DNA of 64,000 nt from Halodesulfurarchaeum formicicum (GTDB taxonomy: Archaea; Halobacteriota; Halobacteria; Halobacteriales; Halobacteriaceae), in contig NZ_CP016804.1 of the NCBI RefSeq assembly GCF_001886955.1, positions 1,116,001 to 1,180,000 of the forward strand, written 5' to 3'. Positions within the stretch are counted from its first letter, which is position 1; each line of letters starts with the position of its first letter. A program made the translations under genes and the position numbers. This document shows positions 26,326 through 35,828 of the stretch, piece after piece. The notes under the pieces are model-generated. The model was given only the letters and a program-made list of their open reading frames with translations, did not search any database and was not told where the DNA came from.

Positions 26326-28383
26326 TTAGAACCACCCCCCAACGAGGGCGATTGCCACGACGAGAACCACCAGCCCCAGCGTAAGGAGGGCGGCGTAGTT
26401 GGTCACCCGCCCCGTCTGGAGCCGCCGGATGCGCGAGCCACCGAACAGGGCCACCGAGGAGATGCCGTTGACGACACCGTCGATGATACCCTGATCGAAC
26501 TTGTCCGCGACTCGTGCGAGCGGCAAGGTCAGGCCCTCAGCGAGCCAGACCTGGTACTCGTCCTGGTAGTAGTTGTTGTAGAGCAGCGTCTTTATCGATC
26601 CGAGTTTGTCCGTGTGTGCCGTCGGGGCCGGCCCGCGGTAGAGGACCATCGCCAGAAGCGCCCCGGCGAGGGCCAGCCCGAGGGAGAGCGCCGCCGGCAG
26701 GAACGGTGCGAGATCCACGGCGTGATAGCCGGCCGCGGATTCGAGCAGGTGATGGTACTCGTGGAGCGAGACCTGCGGCAGACCGGTCTCGAACCAGTGA
26801 TGCAGGTAGGTGATGTCCCAGCCGGTTAGCTCCTTGACCGGGGCCATGTTCACCAGGCCCATCACGGCCGCGAGGATGCCCAGGACCACGAGCGGGAACT
26901 TGACGTTCCAGCGAACGGGGTGGGGGTCCTCGGCCGTCTCCGAGCGGGCCTCACCGTGGAAGGTCAGGATGACCATCCGGAAGGTGTAGAAGCCGGTGAA
27001 GAACACGGCCACGAGTCCGAAGGCATACGCCAGGAGGATCAGCGGCTGGCCTCCCAGGCCGTGGATCAGCGCCTCGTAGAGGATCTCGTCTTTCGACCAG
27101 AAGCCGGCGAAGGGGAAGATGCCGGCCAGCGCGAGTGAGCCGGAGAGGAAGGTGTAGTAGGTCACGGGCATGCGCTTGCGCAGACCACCCATGTCCCACA
27201 TGTTCTCGTTGTGGTGCATCGCGATGATGACCGACCCCGCACCCAGGAACAGGAGCGCCTTGAAGAAGGCGTGTGTCATCAGGTGGAAGGTCGCGGCGAC
27301 GTAGCCGCCGGCCCCCAGGGCGAGCATCATATATCCGTACTGGGAGATCGTCGAGTACGCGAGCACCTGCTTGATCTCCCGCTTGACGATGGCCATCGTC
27401 GCGGCCATCAGGGCCGTGAAGCCACCGACCAGCGCGATCAGCGCCAGCACGGTCGGAAGCTGTGCGTAGAAGCCGTACATCCGCATGACCAGGTAGACAC
27501 CGGCTGCGACCATCGTCGCTGCGTGGATGAGCGCTGAAACCGGCGTCGGGCCCTCCATCGCGTCGGGCAGCCAGGTGTGTAGCGGGAACTGCGCGGACTT
27601 CCCGATCACGCCGCCCAGCACGAGCAGGCCGATGATCGCGAACCACGTCTGTGGCTCCATGCCGATCGTCCCGAGGAAGTTCGAGACGACGGCGGGCATC
27701 TCGCCGCTCAGGGCCTCGGTCGCGAGCTGCGGGAAGCCGAGTTCGTCCCCACGCGGGGCGAACAGGCCGGTGCCGAAGGTCGCGAAGATGGCCACCACGC
27801 CGATGAGGAAGAAGTAGTCCCCAAAGCGGGTGACCAGGAACGCCTTCTTGGCCGCGCTCGGCGGCCCTTCCTGGCGGAACCAGAACCCGATAAGCAGCCA
27901 GGAGCACAGGCCCACGAGCTCGAAGAACATGAAGGCCATCAGGATGTTCGAGGCCATCACGAAGGCGAGCATCGAGAACGAGAACAGCCCGAGGCCGGCG
28001 TAGTACCGGGGCAGGCCGATCTCGCCCTCGTCGTTCATGTACCCGAGGCTGAACACGTGCACGAGGAAGCTGATCAGCGCGACGATGACCAGCATGTACG
28101 AGGACAGCGGATCGAGGAGGAGTCCGAAGGACAGATCGAAGGTCTCCCCCGCGAGCCCGGTCGTCCACGTGTATATCTCTTCGTTGTAATACTGCTCTGT
28201 ACCACTGACTGTGACCAGAAGCCACACCGACACGAGCAGCGAGCCGAGCGTTGCCAGGATCCCCGGGATCGCGCCGCCTTTCGGCAGGAGCCGCGGGGTG
28301 AAGTACCCCGCGAGGATCGCGACCACGAAGGAGGCAAACGGCAACAGCGCGATCGCCGCGGCGAAGTCAAATGCACCTGCCAT
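26326..28383 (-). CDS. nuoL: Complex I subunit L (NuoL)
   Basis: A 685-residue antiporter-type subunit, the most distal pump of the membrane arm. Signatures: LVGLCSWLLIGFW, QFPLHTWLPDAMEGPTPVSALIHAATMVAAGVY core and KQVLAYSTISQYGYM. A long C-terminal part after about 500 carries the amphipathic helix region. It ends directly at the nuoM start. Confidence 0.95.
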   Translation of the reverse strand: MAGAFDFAAAIALLPFASFVVAILAGYFTPRLLPKGGAIPGILATLGSLLVSVWLLVTVSGTEQYYNEEIYTWTTGLAGETFDLSFGLLLDPLSSYMLVIVALISFLVHVFSLGYMNDEGEIGLPRYYAGLGLFSFSMLAFVMASNILMAFMFFELVGLCSWLLIGFWFRQEGPPSAAKKAFLVTRFGDYFFLIGVVAIFATFGTGLFAPRGDELGFPQLATEALSGEMPAVVSNFLGTIGMEPQTWFAIIGLLVLGGVIGKSAQFPLHTWLPDAMEGPTPVSALIHAATMVAAGVYLVMRMYGFYAQLPTVLALIALVGGFTALMAATMAIVKREIKQVLAYSTISQYGYMMLALGAGGYVAATFHLMTHAFFKALLFLGAGSVIIAMHHNENMWDMGGLRKRMPVTYYTFLSGSLALAGIFPFAGFWSKDEILYEALIHGLGGQPLILLAYAFGLVAVFFTGFYTFRMVILTFHGEARSETAEDPHPVRWNVKFPLVVLGILAAVMGLVNMAPVKELTGWDITYLHHWFETGLPQVSLHEYHHLLESAAGYHAVDLAPFLPAALSLGLALAGALLAMVLYRGPAPTAHTDKLGSIKTLLYNNYYQDEYQVWLAEGLTLPLARVADKFDQGIIDGVVNGISSVALFGGSRIRRLQTGRVTNYAALLTLGLVVLVVAIALVGGWF

Positions 28384-28384
28384 C

Positions 28385-28690
28385 TTACCACCTCATCGTT
28401 GCGGGTTCGGTTACGTCTACGTCCCTGAAGTTGCGGAACAGCACCAGGATGATCCCGATACCGACCGCGACTTCAGCGGCTGCCAATGCGAGTACGAACA
28501 GGCTGAACGTCTGTCCGGTAACGTTCCCCCACTGGGCCGAGAAGGCGACCAGATTGACGTTGGCCGCGTTCAGCATGAGCTCGACCGACATGAGGAACCG
28601 AAGCGCGTTACGGCGAGTCAGCAGGCCGAACACACCGATGCTGAACATCGCCGCCGAGAGCAGCACGTAGTACTGTGTTTCGACTACCAT
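28385..28690 (-). CDS. nuoK: Complex I subunit K (NuoK)
   Basis: A 101-residue three-helix membrane subunit (MrpC-like). The second helix has the conserved MSVELMLNAANVNLVAF with Glu for proton transfer. It overlaps nuoJ2 by 1 nt and is 1 nt from nuoL. Confidence 0.94.
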   Translation of the reverse strand: MVVETQYYVLLSAAMFSIGVFGLLTRRNALRFLMSVELMLNAANVNLVAFSAQWGNVTGQTFSLFVLALAAAEVAVGIGIILVLFRNFRDVDVTEPATMRW

Positions 28691-28989
28691 CAGTTCTCAC
28701 CTCCATCACGTCGCGAGAGCATCACGGCCGCCCCCAGCGCGGCGTCCAGCACGAACGCCACGACGAAGAACGGCAAGAGGAAACCCTCCCCGCCCACGAT
28801 CGGTGCGGCCCGATCGAGGTTGAAGAGGGAATAGCCGATGCTGCGGGTGATTTCTGCGGCCGACTCGAAGCCAACGATGGCGCCGAAATCGGCAGTCAGG
28901 ATGGCTGCGGCCATCGCGGCGAACAGAGCCAGGGCCGCGATACCGGGCAATACGTCGATGTTCGTGGAAATTTCCGGCCGGGTCGTCAT
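28690..28989 (-). CDS. Complex I subunit J, C-terminal half (NuoJ2)
   Basis: A 99-residue membrane protein with an N-terminal helix (LPGIAALALFAAMAAAIL) and a C-terminal helix (FLLPFFVVAFVLDAALGAAVML) corresponding to the end of standard NuoJ, where a helix normally contacts NuoK. The separate reading frame, 4-nt overlap with the upstream half and 1-nt overlap with nuoK imply a functional split subunit rather than a frameshift. Confidence 0.85.
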   Translation of the reverse strand: MTTRPEISTNIDVLPGIAALALFAAMAAAILTADFGAIVGFESAAEITRSIGYSLFNLDRAAPIVGGEGFLLPFFVVAFVLDAALGAAVMLSRRDGGEN

Positions 28990-29243
28990 GCGCCAACACC
29001 TCCGTCAGGATCGCGGGTCAGCATGACCGCGAAGGCGATCAGGATCAGCACGCCGCCCACGTAGACCAGCACCTGTACGGCCGCGAGGAAGGCGGCCTTC
29101 AGGAGCAGGAAGTGCACGGCGACACTGAGCAGTGCAGCCCCGAGGAAGAGGGCAGAGTGCCAGACGTCGTCCACGAGGACCACGCCCAGACTGCTGCCGA
29201 CCGTGAACAGCGCGAAGAGGAGGAAGGTGAGTTGCTCGATCAT
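28986..29243 (-). CDS. Complex I subunit J, N-terminal half (NuoJ1)
   Basis: An 85-residue protein with three hydrophobic segments. It contains NuoJ hallmarks: VLVDDVWHSALFLGAALLSVA and QVLVYVGGVLILIAFAVML (the pi-bulge helix motif VYVGG). The frame ends cleanly with DPDGGVGA before the second half begins in another frame. ATGA-type overlaps on both sides. Confidence 0.87.
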   Translation of the reverse strand: MIEQLTFLLFALFTVGSSLGVVLVDDVWHSALFLGAALLSVAVHFLLLKAAFLAAVQVLVYVGGVLILIAFAVMLTRDPDGGVGA

Positions 29244-29701
29244 TGGTAGTCCACCTCGCCTTCACCCTCGTCGACCCACGCCTCGCGATCAGATTCGCGA
29301 GCGTTGACCGGGTCCATGTCCTTGTACCACGGTACGTTCTTGAGCTGTTCTTTGTTGTAAGCCAGGTCGTGTTTGGTGTCTCCGGTGAACTCGAAGTTCT
29401 CCGTCAGGAGAATCGCCTCGACGGGACAGACCTCCTCACAGAGCCGGCAGTAGATGCACTGGCCGACGTGCAGGTTGTACTGCTCGCCGTTGCGGTCCTC
29501 GTCCATCACGATCTGAATCGTGTCGTTGGGACAGACCGTCTCACACTGGCGACACCAGATACACCGCTCCTGGCTCCACTTGTGAATGCCCCGGAACCGG
29601 GGGCTCACTTCCGGTGCCTCTTCGGGATACTCAACGGTGATCGTGTCCCCGTTGAGGGCATGCTTCATCGTCGTCGCGAGAGATTTGAGTACGCCTATCA
29701 T
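29240..29701 (-). CDS. nuoI: Complex I subunit I, two [4Fe-4S] ferredoxin-like (NuoI)
   Basis: A 153-residue iron-sulfur subunit with two CxxCxxCxxxCP motifs: CIWCRQCETVCP and CIYCRLCEEVCP. These clusters (N6a/N6b) carry electrons to NuoB. With no NuoEFG here, NuoI is the likely entry point for electrons, perhaps from ferredoxin. Overlaps neighbours by 4 nt each. Confidence 0.95.
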   Translation of the reverse strand: MIGVLKSLATTMKHALNGDTITVEYPEEAPEVSPRFRGIHKWSQERCIWCRQCETVCPNDTIQIVMDEDRNGEQYNLHVGQCIYCRLCEEVCPVEAILLTENFEFTGDTKHDLAYNKEQLKNVPWYKDMDPVNARESDREAWVDEGEGEVDYQ

Positions 29702-30762
29702 ACGATCACCCCGACGATCACGGCCGTCAGGAGCAGGTTCACGAAGGCCAGTCCGAGCATGCCCTTCCAGCCGATGTCGAGCAGCTGGTCAGGCCGAACC
29801 CGTGGGACCGCCGACCGGGCCCACTGGGTGAAGAAGAACACGCCCCAGACTTTCGCGATGAACCAGACGATACCGGGGATGAAGTTCAGCGCGGTGATCG
29901 GGGCCGTCGGGCCGCCGAGGAACAGGGTCGTGATGATCCCGGCGCCCAGGAAGATGTGGAGGAACTCTCCAAGGTAGAAGAGAACGAAGTACACCGACGA
30001 GTACTCCGTCTGATACCCCGCCACGAGGTCGTTCGGCGCCTCCGGCAGGTCGAAGGGGTTCCGACCGATCTCGGCCATGTTCGCGGCCATGAACAGCGCG
30101 AACGCGAAGGGATTGACGAAGCCGAACCAGGCCGGAATCGCGATCGGCCCCAGCGAGATCAGGTCGACTGCCTGGGCAGCGACGATGTCCGAAATCCGAA
30201 GCGAACCGGCAAAGATGACGACCGACGCGCCCGTCAGGACGAGCGGAATCTCGTAAGCGATGTTCTGTGAGACCGCCCGGAGCCCGCCCAGGAACGAGTA
30301 TTTGTTGTTCGACGCGTACGCGCCCGAAACCATCCCCAGGGAGGCGATCGAAGAGACGGCAAACAGATAGACAACACCGACCGACGGATCGGCCAGATGG
30401 AGGCCGCTCCCGAACGGGATGACGGCAAAGCCCATCGTCGCGGAGATGACGACCAGCATCGGACCGAGGTCCCAGGCCGGCCGATCGACGTTCTCGGGAA
30501 CGATCCGTTCTTTGGTGAGCAGGCGGATCGCGTCCACCGCGATCGTTCCGATCCCGTAGGGACCGACCCGGTCGACGGAGATCCGGTCGGTAAACGCCGA
30601 CGTGATCTTCCGCTTCATGTACGGGCCCGCGAGGGCCGCGAACAGCAACACGATGACCGCGATGATCAGGGAACCGAGGATCCCGGAAACGACCTCTCCA
30701 AGGAGCCCCTCCAGGTTCAACAACCCGGAGATGTGATCGACCAGCGGTGCGGACGAAGCCAT
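29698..30762 (-). CDS. nuoH: Complex I subunit H (NuoH)
   Basis: A 354-residue membrane subunit forming the quinone-binding junction with NuoB/CD. Visible features: MKRKITSAFTDRISVDRVGPYG, GAYASNNKYSFLGGLRAVSQNIAYEIPL and the loop EIGRNPFDLPEAPNDLVAGYQTEYS (written here as separate parts), all classical NuoH motifs. It overlaps nuoCD by 1 nt. Confidence 0.95.
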   Translation of the reverse strand: MASSAPLVDHISGLLNLEGLLGEVVSGILGSLIIAVIVLLFAALAGPYMKRKITSAFTDRISVDRVGPYGIGTIAVDAIRLLTKERIVPENVDRPAWDLGPMLVVISATMGFAVIPFGSGLHLADPSVGVVYLFAVSSIASLGMVSGAYASNNKYSFLGGLRAVSQNIAYEIPLVLTGASVVIFAGSLRISDIVAAQAVDLISLGPIAIPAWFGFVNPFAFALFMAANMAEIGRNPFDLPEAPNDLVAGYQTEYSSVYFVLFYLGEFLHIFLGAGIITTLFLGGPTAPITALNFIPGIVWFIAKVWGVFFFTQWARSAVPRVRPDQLLDIGWKGMLGLAFVNLLLTAVIVGVIV

Positions 30763-32435
30763 CAGCGATCCACCTCCGCCAGCACGATGTCGAGACTCCC
30801 GATGGTCGCGACCAGGTCGGAGATCAGTTCACCTTCAGACATCTCCTTGAGAGCCGAGAGGTTGACGAAGCTCGGACCACGGATCTTGAAGCGAGCGGGC
30901 TTCTCCGTTCCGTCCGTGCGGATGTAGATGCCGAGTTCGCCTTTCGCCCCTTCCACGGCCTTGTAGATCTCCTGGCCCGGGTCGGGCTTGAGGCTGCGCG
31001 GAACGTTGGACTGGATCTCGCGTTCCTCTTCGTCGAAGTCCTCGAGGATGTTGATACACTGCTCGATGATCTTCGCGGACTCCTCGACTTCCTGCATCCG
31101 GACCATCAGGCGGGCGTAGTTGTCCCCACCTTCCTTGGTGATGACGTCCCAGTCGAGTTCGTCGTAGATGCCATAGGGGTCATCACGCCGAAGATCATAG
31201 TCGACACCGGATGCACGAGCCACCGGGCCGGTCGCCCCGTAGTCCTTGGCGACTTCGGGGGCCAGGTAGCCGGTGTTCACCGTCCGCATCTGGAAGAGCT
31301 CGTTCTGCGTGAGGACGTTGTGGTACTCGTCGGTCTTCTCCGGCAGCTGCTCGAGGAACTGGCGGATCTTCTCGAAGAACTCCTCCCGGGGCTCGGGCAG
31401 GTCCCAGACGACCCCGCCGAGGCGGAGATAGTTGTACATCATCCGCTGCCCGGTGAGGTCCTCCAGGATGTCCATCACGTAGTCCCGGTCCCGCATTGCA
31501 TACATGAACACGGCCGCGAAGTCCCCGACAATGTCGAGTCCGAAGGTCGCCACCGCGAGCAGGTGAGCCGAGATGCGAGTGAGTTCCGCGGCCATCGTCC
31601 GGATGACCTGGGCGTAGTACGGAACCTCGATGTCCGCCAGATCTTCGATCGCACGCGCGTAGGCCCACTCGTTCAGGATGCCCGCCGGCGTGTAGTCCCA
31701 CCGGTCCGGATAGGGCATGATCTGATGGCGGAACGTGCTGTTCTGGCACATCTGCTCCTGACACCGATGCAGGTAGCCGATGTCGGGTTCGACGTCGGCC
31801 ACCTGCTCACCGTCCAGGACCGTCTTGAGGTGCAAGACGCCGTGGGTCGCGGGGTGGTGGGGCCCGATGTTGAGGAACATCGTGTCCAGATCGTCGCCAT
31901 CGGTCTCGACCTGCATGTCCTCCTCGATCGGGTTCTTGTGCTTCTCGAGGGCGACGATCTGGGGTTTGTCCTGATCGTAGTCCTTGCTGAGGGGGTGTCC
32001 CTGCCAGGTCTGGGGAAGCAAAATACGGCGCAGATCGGGGTGCCCCTCGTAGTTCATGCCCACGAGGTCATACGCCTCGCGCTCGTGCCAGTTCGCCGTC
32101 GAGTAGATCGGTGCCGCACTCTCGTGGGACGGATCCTCCCGTGGCGTGGGGACCACGACGCTCACTTCGGCCTGGGCGTCGTCGTACTGCCGAAGGTGAT
32201 AGATCGATTCGTAGCGATCCTCGAGTTCCTGGGCGCTCACGCTCGCGAGATGGTCAAAGCCTTCGGCCTTCAGCGTGGAAAGTGCGTCCTGTACGGCGTC
32301 GCCACGAACGACGAAGGCCTCGGCGTTGTGATGGGTCTCGCGATCGACCACACTGTCCCCCAGGAGTTCCTCGAGGGCGTCGTAATCCACCGCATCGACG
32401 TCCGGCTCCGTCTCTGTTTCGTCCTGCGTGCTCAT
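30762..32435 (-). CDS. nuoCD: Fused complex I subunits C and D (NuoCD)
   Basis: A 557-residue fusion. Residues 1-165 are the NuoC domain ([21 protein letters not shown]); a linker leads to the NuoD domain from about 185 ([15 protein letters not shown]), the quinone-site histidines and the 49-kDa hydrogenase-like core through [13 protein letters not shown] at the end. C-D fusions are common in bacteria and haloarchaea. The start overlaps nuoB by 4 nt. Confidence 0.95.
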   Translation of the reverse strand: MSTQDETETEPDVDAVDYDALEELLGDSVVDRETHHNAEAFVVRGDAVQDALSTLKAEGFDHLASVSAQELEDRYESIYHLRQYDDAQAEVSVVVPTPREDPSHESAAPIYSTANWHEREAYDLVGMNYEGHPDLRRILLPQTWQGHPLSKDYDQDKPQIVALEKHKNPIEEDMQVETDGDDLDTMFLNIGPHHPATHGVLHLKTVLDGEQVADVEPDIGYLHRCQEQMCQNSTFRHQIMPYPDRWDYTPAGILNEWAYARAIEDLADIEVPYYAQVIRTMAAELTRISAHLLAVATFGLDIVGDFAAVFMYAMRDRDYVMDILEDLTGQRMMYNYLRLGGVVWDLPEPREEFFEKIRQFLEQLPEKTDEYHNVLTQNELFQMRTVNTGYLAPEVAKDYGATGPVARASGVDYDLRRDDPYGIYDELDWDVITKEGGDNYARLMVRMQEVEESAKIIEQCINILEDFDEEEREIQSNVPRSLKPDPGQEIYKAVEGAKGELGIYIRTDGTEKPARFKIRGPSFVNLSALKEMSEGELISDLVATIGSLDIVLAEVDR

Positions 32436-33139
32436 GGTGAATCAGCCCAGTTGTACCGCATGACCAGCGTTTCTTCGTCGATCTCGCTTGCGAGGTGGTC
32501 GACGACCTCGTCACGATCAAGATCCCCGAACTGTTCGAGTTCGTAGGGTTTCACCGTCACGGCCGAAGACTCCCCGTTGGCGATGCGCTCCTGGAGCTTG
32601 ACGATGCCGTAGATGAGTGCCTCGGGCCGCGGCGGGCAACCCGGCACGTGGATGTCGACCGGAACGATCTCTTCGGCACCCTTCACGACGTTGTACCCCT
32701 CCTGGAACGGACCGCCGGAGGCCGAACAGTTGCCCATGTTCACGACGAACTTGGGTTCGGGCATCTGGTCGTAGACCCGCTTCATCCGGGGGGCGAACTT
32801 CGAGACGATCGTCCCCGGAATGATCATCACGTCGGCCTGCCGCGGGGAGGCCCGCGGAACGCCGGAGTGGAAGCGGTCGAGGTCGTGTTTCACCGAGTAA
32901 CTGTGCATCATCTCGATGCTGCAGCAAGCGATCCCGAACTGCAGCATGAACATCGAGGACCCCCGGGCCCAGTTCATGAACTTGTCCAGTTTGGTCAAGA
33001 TGAACGGGGTCGACCCGAGGGCCTCCCGAAGCTTCGAGTTGAACCGGTTGTCCACGCCCTCGCCGATCCGGGTGTCCCGGGTGTCGGTCGAGGGGGCGGC
33101 CGGTTCGACGACGTCGTCTCGTGGCTGTTCTCTACTCAT
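32432..33139 (-). CDS. nuoB: Complex I subunit B (NuoB)
   Basis: A 235-residue subunit holding cluster N2. Cysteine ligands are in [18 protein letters not shown] and [15 protein letters not shown]. The N-terminal 40 residues are acidic and disordered, typical of halophiles. Overlap with nuoA is 8 nt. Confidence 0.95.
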   Translation of the reverse strand: MSREQPRDDVVEPAAPSTDTRDTRIGEGVDNRFNSKLREALGSTPFILTKLDKFMNWARGSSMFMLQFGIACCSIEMMHSYSVKHDLDRFHSGVPRASPRQADVMIIPGTIVSKFAPRMKRVYDQMPEPKFVVNMGNCSASGGPFQEGYNVVKGAEEIVPVDIHVPGCPPRPEALIYGIVKLQERIANGESSAVTVKPYELEQFGDLDRDEVVDHLASEIDEETLVMRYNWADSP

Positions 33140-33539
33140 GTCTCGACATCCTCCGTTCGTAGCGCGGGTTCCGCACCCAGCCGAGCGCGCCGTTGCGCCA
33201 GGCCCATGCCAGGGCCACGATCAAAATGCCGATGAACAGGACCATCGGCCCCAGAGCCCACAGCAGGCCTTCCGTCCCAGCGATATCCCGGTAAATCGAC
33301 GTCCACGGGAATATCAACACGGTCTCGATGTCGAACACGAGGAACAACAGCGCGACCATGTAGTACTGGATGTTGAACCGCACGTGTGTGTTACCAGTCG
33401 GTACTTCCCCACTTTCGTAGGTCGTCCGTTTGCTTTGTTCCGGCACGTCAGGGCGCAGCAGTCGCGATATGCCCATCATCGCCCCGATGATGGCAATCGC
33501 GACGACGGCCAACATGCCGACAGCGATCCATGGATTCAT
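33132..33539 (-). CDS. nuoA: Complex I subunit A (NuoA)
   Basis: A 135-residue three-helix membrane subunit. I choose the ATG at 33539 (MNPWIAVGMLAVVAI), as upstream residues lack family similarity. The conserved loop KRTTYESGEVPTGNTHVRFNIQYY and FLVFDIETVLIFPW are diagnostic. First gene of the eleven-gene operon; TATA element at 33577-33586. Confidence 0.94.
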   Translation of the reverse strand: MNPWIAVGMLAVVAIAIIGAMMGISRLLRPDVPEQSKRTTYESGEVPTGNTHVRFNIQYYMVALLFLVFDIETVLIFPWTSIYRDIAGTEGLLWALGPMVLFIGILIVALAWAWRNGALGWVRNPRYERRMSRHE

Positions 33540-34015
33540 AAGTGGATTCGTAACACTCGGGGCTTTGTTTCCCCCCACTATAAACATTGATTCTTGCGAT
33601 AGTTCCCGTGTAACCCGTATTTTTGGGTGTTTCAGCTGTTACCATATGCAGAGGATTGACACACATTTGGGTCGTGGTGACATCATTCAATTCGCGTTCG
33701 CTCGTGTCTGGTGTTTGAGAACTAACCGAGTTGGGCGTCAGATCGATGCGGATGAGCCCTGGGTATGTGCCTGATTTTCTACCCTCGACAGCCGACGGGA
33801 TCGAGACACCAGGCACGCAGAGACGTGGGCCTGATGGGTGTCTCCCCATTCGAACGGCATCCCGAATCTGTGATATGAATCGGGAAGATCGGGACAGCTA
33901 GAGAATCGGTAGCACGATTTAGCCCGTGTTTTCGGGCAGTATTGGGCGTCTCGCGAAACCAGAGATTCTTGAGTGAAACCACCAGGGCCTTGGTACTTGA
34001 GCCGATAGGAACGGT
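33540..34015. other. Divergent intergenic region nuoA / radical SAM
   Basis: 476 nt without a convincing gene. It holds the nuo promoter and a weak inverted repeat (TCCCGA ... TCGGGA, about 33872-33895). Small frames here have no recognisable content, and no tRNA fold was found. Confidence 0.5.
33577..33586 (-). promoter_or_regulatory. Probable promoter of the nuo operon
   Basis: TGTTTATAGT on the minus strand, 38-47 nt before the nuoA ATG, implying a short 5' leader of about 12-15 nt. This is the only obvious TATA box at the operon head. Confidence 0.55.
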
Positions 34016-35827
34016 ATGGGAATGAAGACGCTCGGTCTCGATGGGGTGACGGACATGTTCGTCTCCAAACCGGACGTGACCTTCTTTCACCCACCCAGTA
34101 TCTACGACTTCCGGGAGCGTCCGGAAGTTATCGGACCGATCAGCGACGTCATCCCGTCATCGCCGGTCTTCGAGATGTATCCGATCGGGTTGACGAGTAT
34201 CGCGGACACCCTGGAGCGGAACGGGTACAACGCTCAGATCGTCAATCTGGCCCACGAGATGCTCGTCGACTCCGAGTTCGACGTCGAACGAGAGATCGCC
34301 GAATCCGACGCCTGGATGTTCGGCGTGGACCTCCACTGGCTCCCACACGCCCACGGGGCGATCGAGGTCGCCCGACTCATCAAGAAACACCACCCGGAGG
34401 CCCCGGTTGTCTTCGGGGGGCTCAGTTCGACGTACTTCCACGAAGACCTCATCGAGTACCCCTCCGTAGACTACGTGGTTCGAGGTGATTCGACCGAGGA
34501 GCCGGTCGCAAAGCTCGTCGAGACGGTCAAAACGGGCGGTGACCTCTCCGAGGTTCCAAACCTGACCTACCAAGAGGATGGCGAAACGGTCGTCAACGAA
34601 CTGACCTACATGCCGGAGGCCCTGGACGACTCCTCGATTCCTTCCTATACCTACGCGGTCAAGTCCGTGTTCAAGTACGGGAGTGTCCGCAAGGTAATTC
34701 CTCACCGGGGATGGCTCGACAAGCCCATCACGATGTTGCTCACCTCGCGAGGCTGTCGGCACGCCTGCTCGTTCTGTGGCGGCGCAAACTCGTATGGCGA
34801 CGTCCACGGCCGGCAAGAGCCGGCATTCCGATCGCCCGAAAAGCTGATCGAGGACATCAGGACGATTCGCTCCTTCTCGGAGGGCCCGATATTCGTCGTC
34901 CACGACCTGCGGATGGGCGGCTGGGACTACGCCCAGGAATTCTTCGACAGACTCGCGGACGAGGACGTCCCAAACGAGTTCATCTTCGAACTTTTCGGCC
35001 CGGCCGACGAGGAGTACTTCCGAATGATCGACGAGGCCGTCGAGAGCTACAGCCTGGAGTTGAGCCCCGAATCCCACGTCCCCGGAGTCCGCAAGGAGAT
35101 GGGGAAGTTCGCCGTCTCGAACGAGGCCATCGAGAACACGATGCGGGCGGCCCTGGACAACGGCTGTCAGAACATCGATCTCTTCTACATGATCGGCCTC
35201 CCGGACCAGACCTACGAGGACGCCGTGGGCTGTGTCGAGTACGCCGAACACATTTTGGAGGACATCGACGACGAGCGGATCATCCCGTTCGTCGCGCCCT
35301 ACGCCCCGTTCCTCGACCCGGGGAGCCCGGCCTTCGAGCAGCGCGAGGAGTACGGTTTCGAGGTCCACGCCGACTCCCTGGAGGACTACCGCCAGCTCCT
35401 CCTCGAACCCAGCTGGAAGCGGATGTTGAGCTACGAAACCGAGCACCTCAGCCGGGACGACATCGCGGATGCGACCTACGAGGCCGCCCGGAAGATGAAC
35501 ACGCTGAAGTACGAACACGGGCTGTTGGAGCAAGATACCTACGAGACGATGATGGAGCGCCTGGAGACCTCAGAGGAACTCGTCAATCGGGTCGACGAGG
35601 TGTACGAGAACACCCCCGAATCCGAACGGGACGAGGAGCTCAAGGCACTCTTCGACGAATACTCGGCCTTCGACGACTTCGGCGAGAACAGCATCGCTGG
35701 CGCGGACGAACTCTGGTGGCCGAGCAACGGGTTCCGGAACGGGCTCGCCCTGGCCGGCCTTGGTGCAAAACTCCTGGTTCAGGACCTCAAGCAGCGATTC
35801 ACGAACGGTCGAGCCGTCAAAAAGTAA
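34016..35827 (+). CDS. B12-binding radical SAM protein
   Basis: A 603-residue cobalamin-dependent radical SAM enzyme. The N-terminal half has a B12-binding Rossmann fold (from PDVTFFHPPSIYDF to VVFGGLSSTYFHEDL). The radical SAM cluster motif CRHACSFC is at about residue 246, followed by a TIM-barrel (MIGLPDQTYEDAV) and an extra C-terminal helical domain. ATG at 34016 or the one two codons later. Family members methylate unactivated carbons or rearrange lipids and cofactors; in haloarchaea the substrate is unknown. It stands alone, divergent from nuo. Confidence 0.82.
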   Translation: MGMKTLGLDGVTDMFVSKPDVTFFHPPSIYDFRERPEVIGPISDVIPSSPVFEMYPIGLTSIADTLERNGYNAQIVNLAHEMLVDSEFDVEREIAESDAWMFGVDLHWLPHAHGAIEVARLIKKHHPEAPVVFGGLSSTYFHEDLIEYPSVDYVVRGDSTEEPVAKLVETVKTGGDLSEVPNLTYQEDGETVVNELTYMPEALDDSSIPSYTYAVKSVFKYGSVRKVIPHRGWLDKPITMLLTSRGCRHACSFCGGANSYGDVHGRQEPAFRSPEKLIEDIRTIRSFSEGPIFVVHDLRMGGWDYAQEFFDRLADEDVPNEFIFELFGPADEEYFRMIDEAVESYSLELSPESHVPGVRKEMGKFAVSNEAIENTMRAALDNGCQNIDLFYMIGLPDQTYEDAVGCVEYAEHILEDIDDERIIPFVAPYAPFLDPGSPAFEQREEYGFEVHADSLEDYRQLLLEPSWKRMLSYETEHLSRDDIADATYEAARKMNTLKYEHGLLEQDTYETMMERLETSEELVNRVDEVYENTPESERDEELKALFDEYSAFDDFGENSIAGADELWWPSNGFRNGLALAGLGAKLLVQDLKQRFTNGRAVKK

Positions 35828-35828
35828 C

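Noticed and set aside
23710-26829. 1039-codon plus-strand open frame
   Set aside because: Antisense to nuoN, nuoM and nuoL; His/Arg/Glu/Gly-rich without domains. Long antisense frames arise from GC-biased third positions.
30747-32546. 599-codon plus-strand frame
   Set aside because: Antisense shadow of nuoCD.
34157-35533. 458-codon minus-strand frame
   Set aside because: Antisense shadow of the radical SAM gene, whose motifs (CxxxCxxC) are clear.
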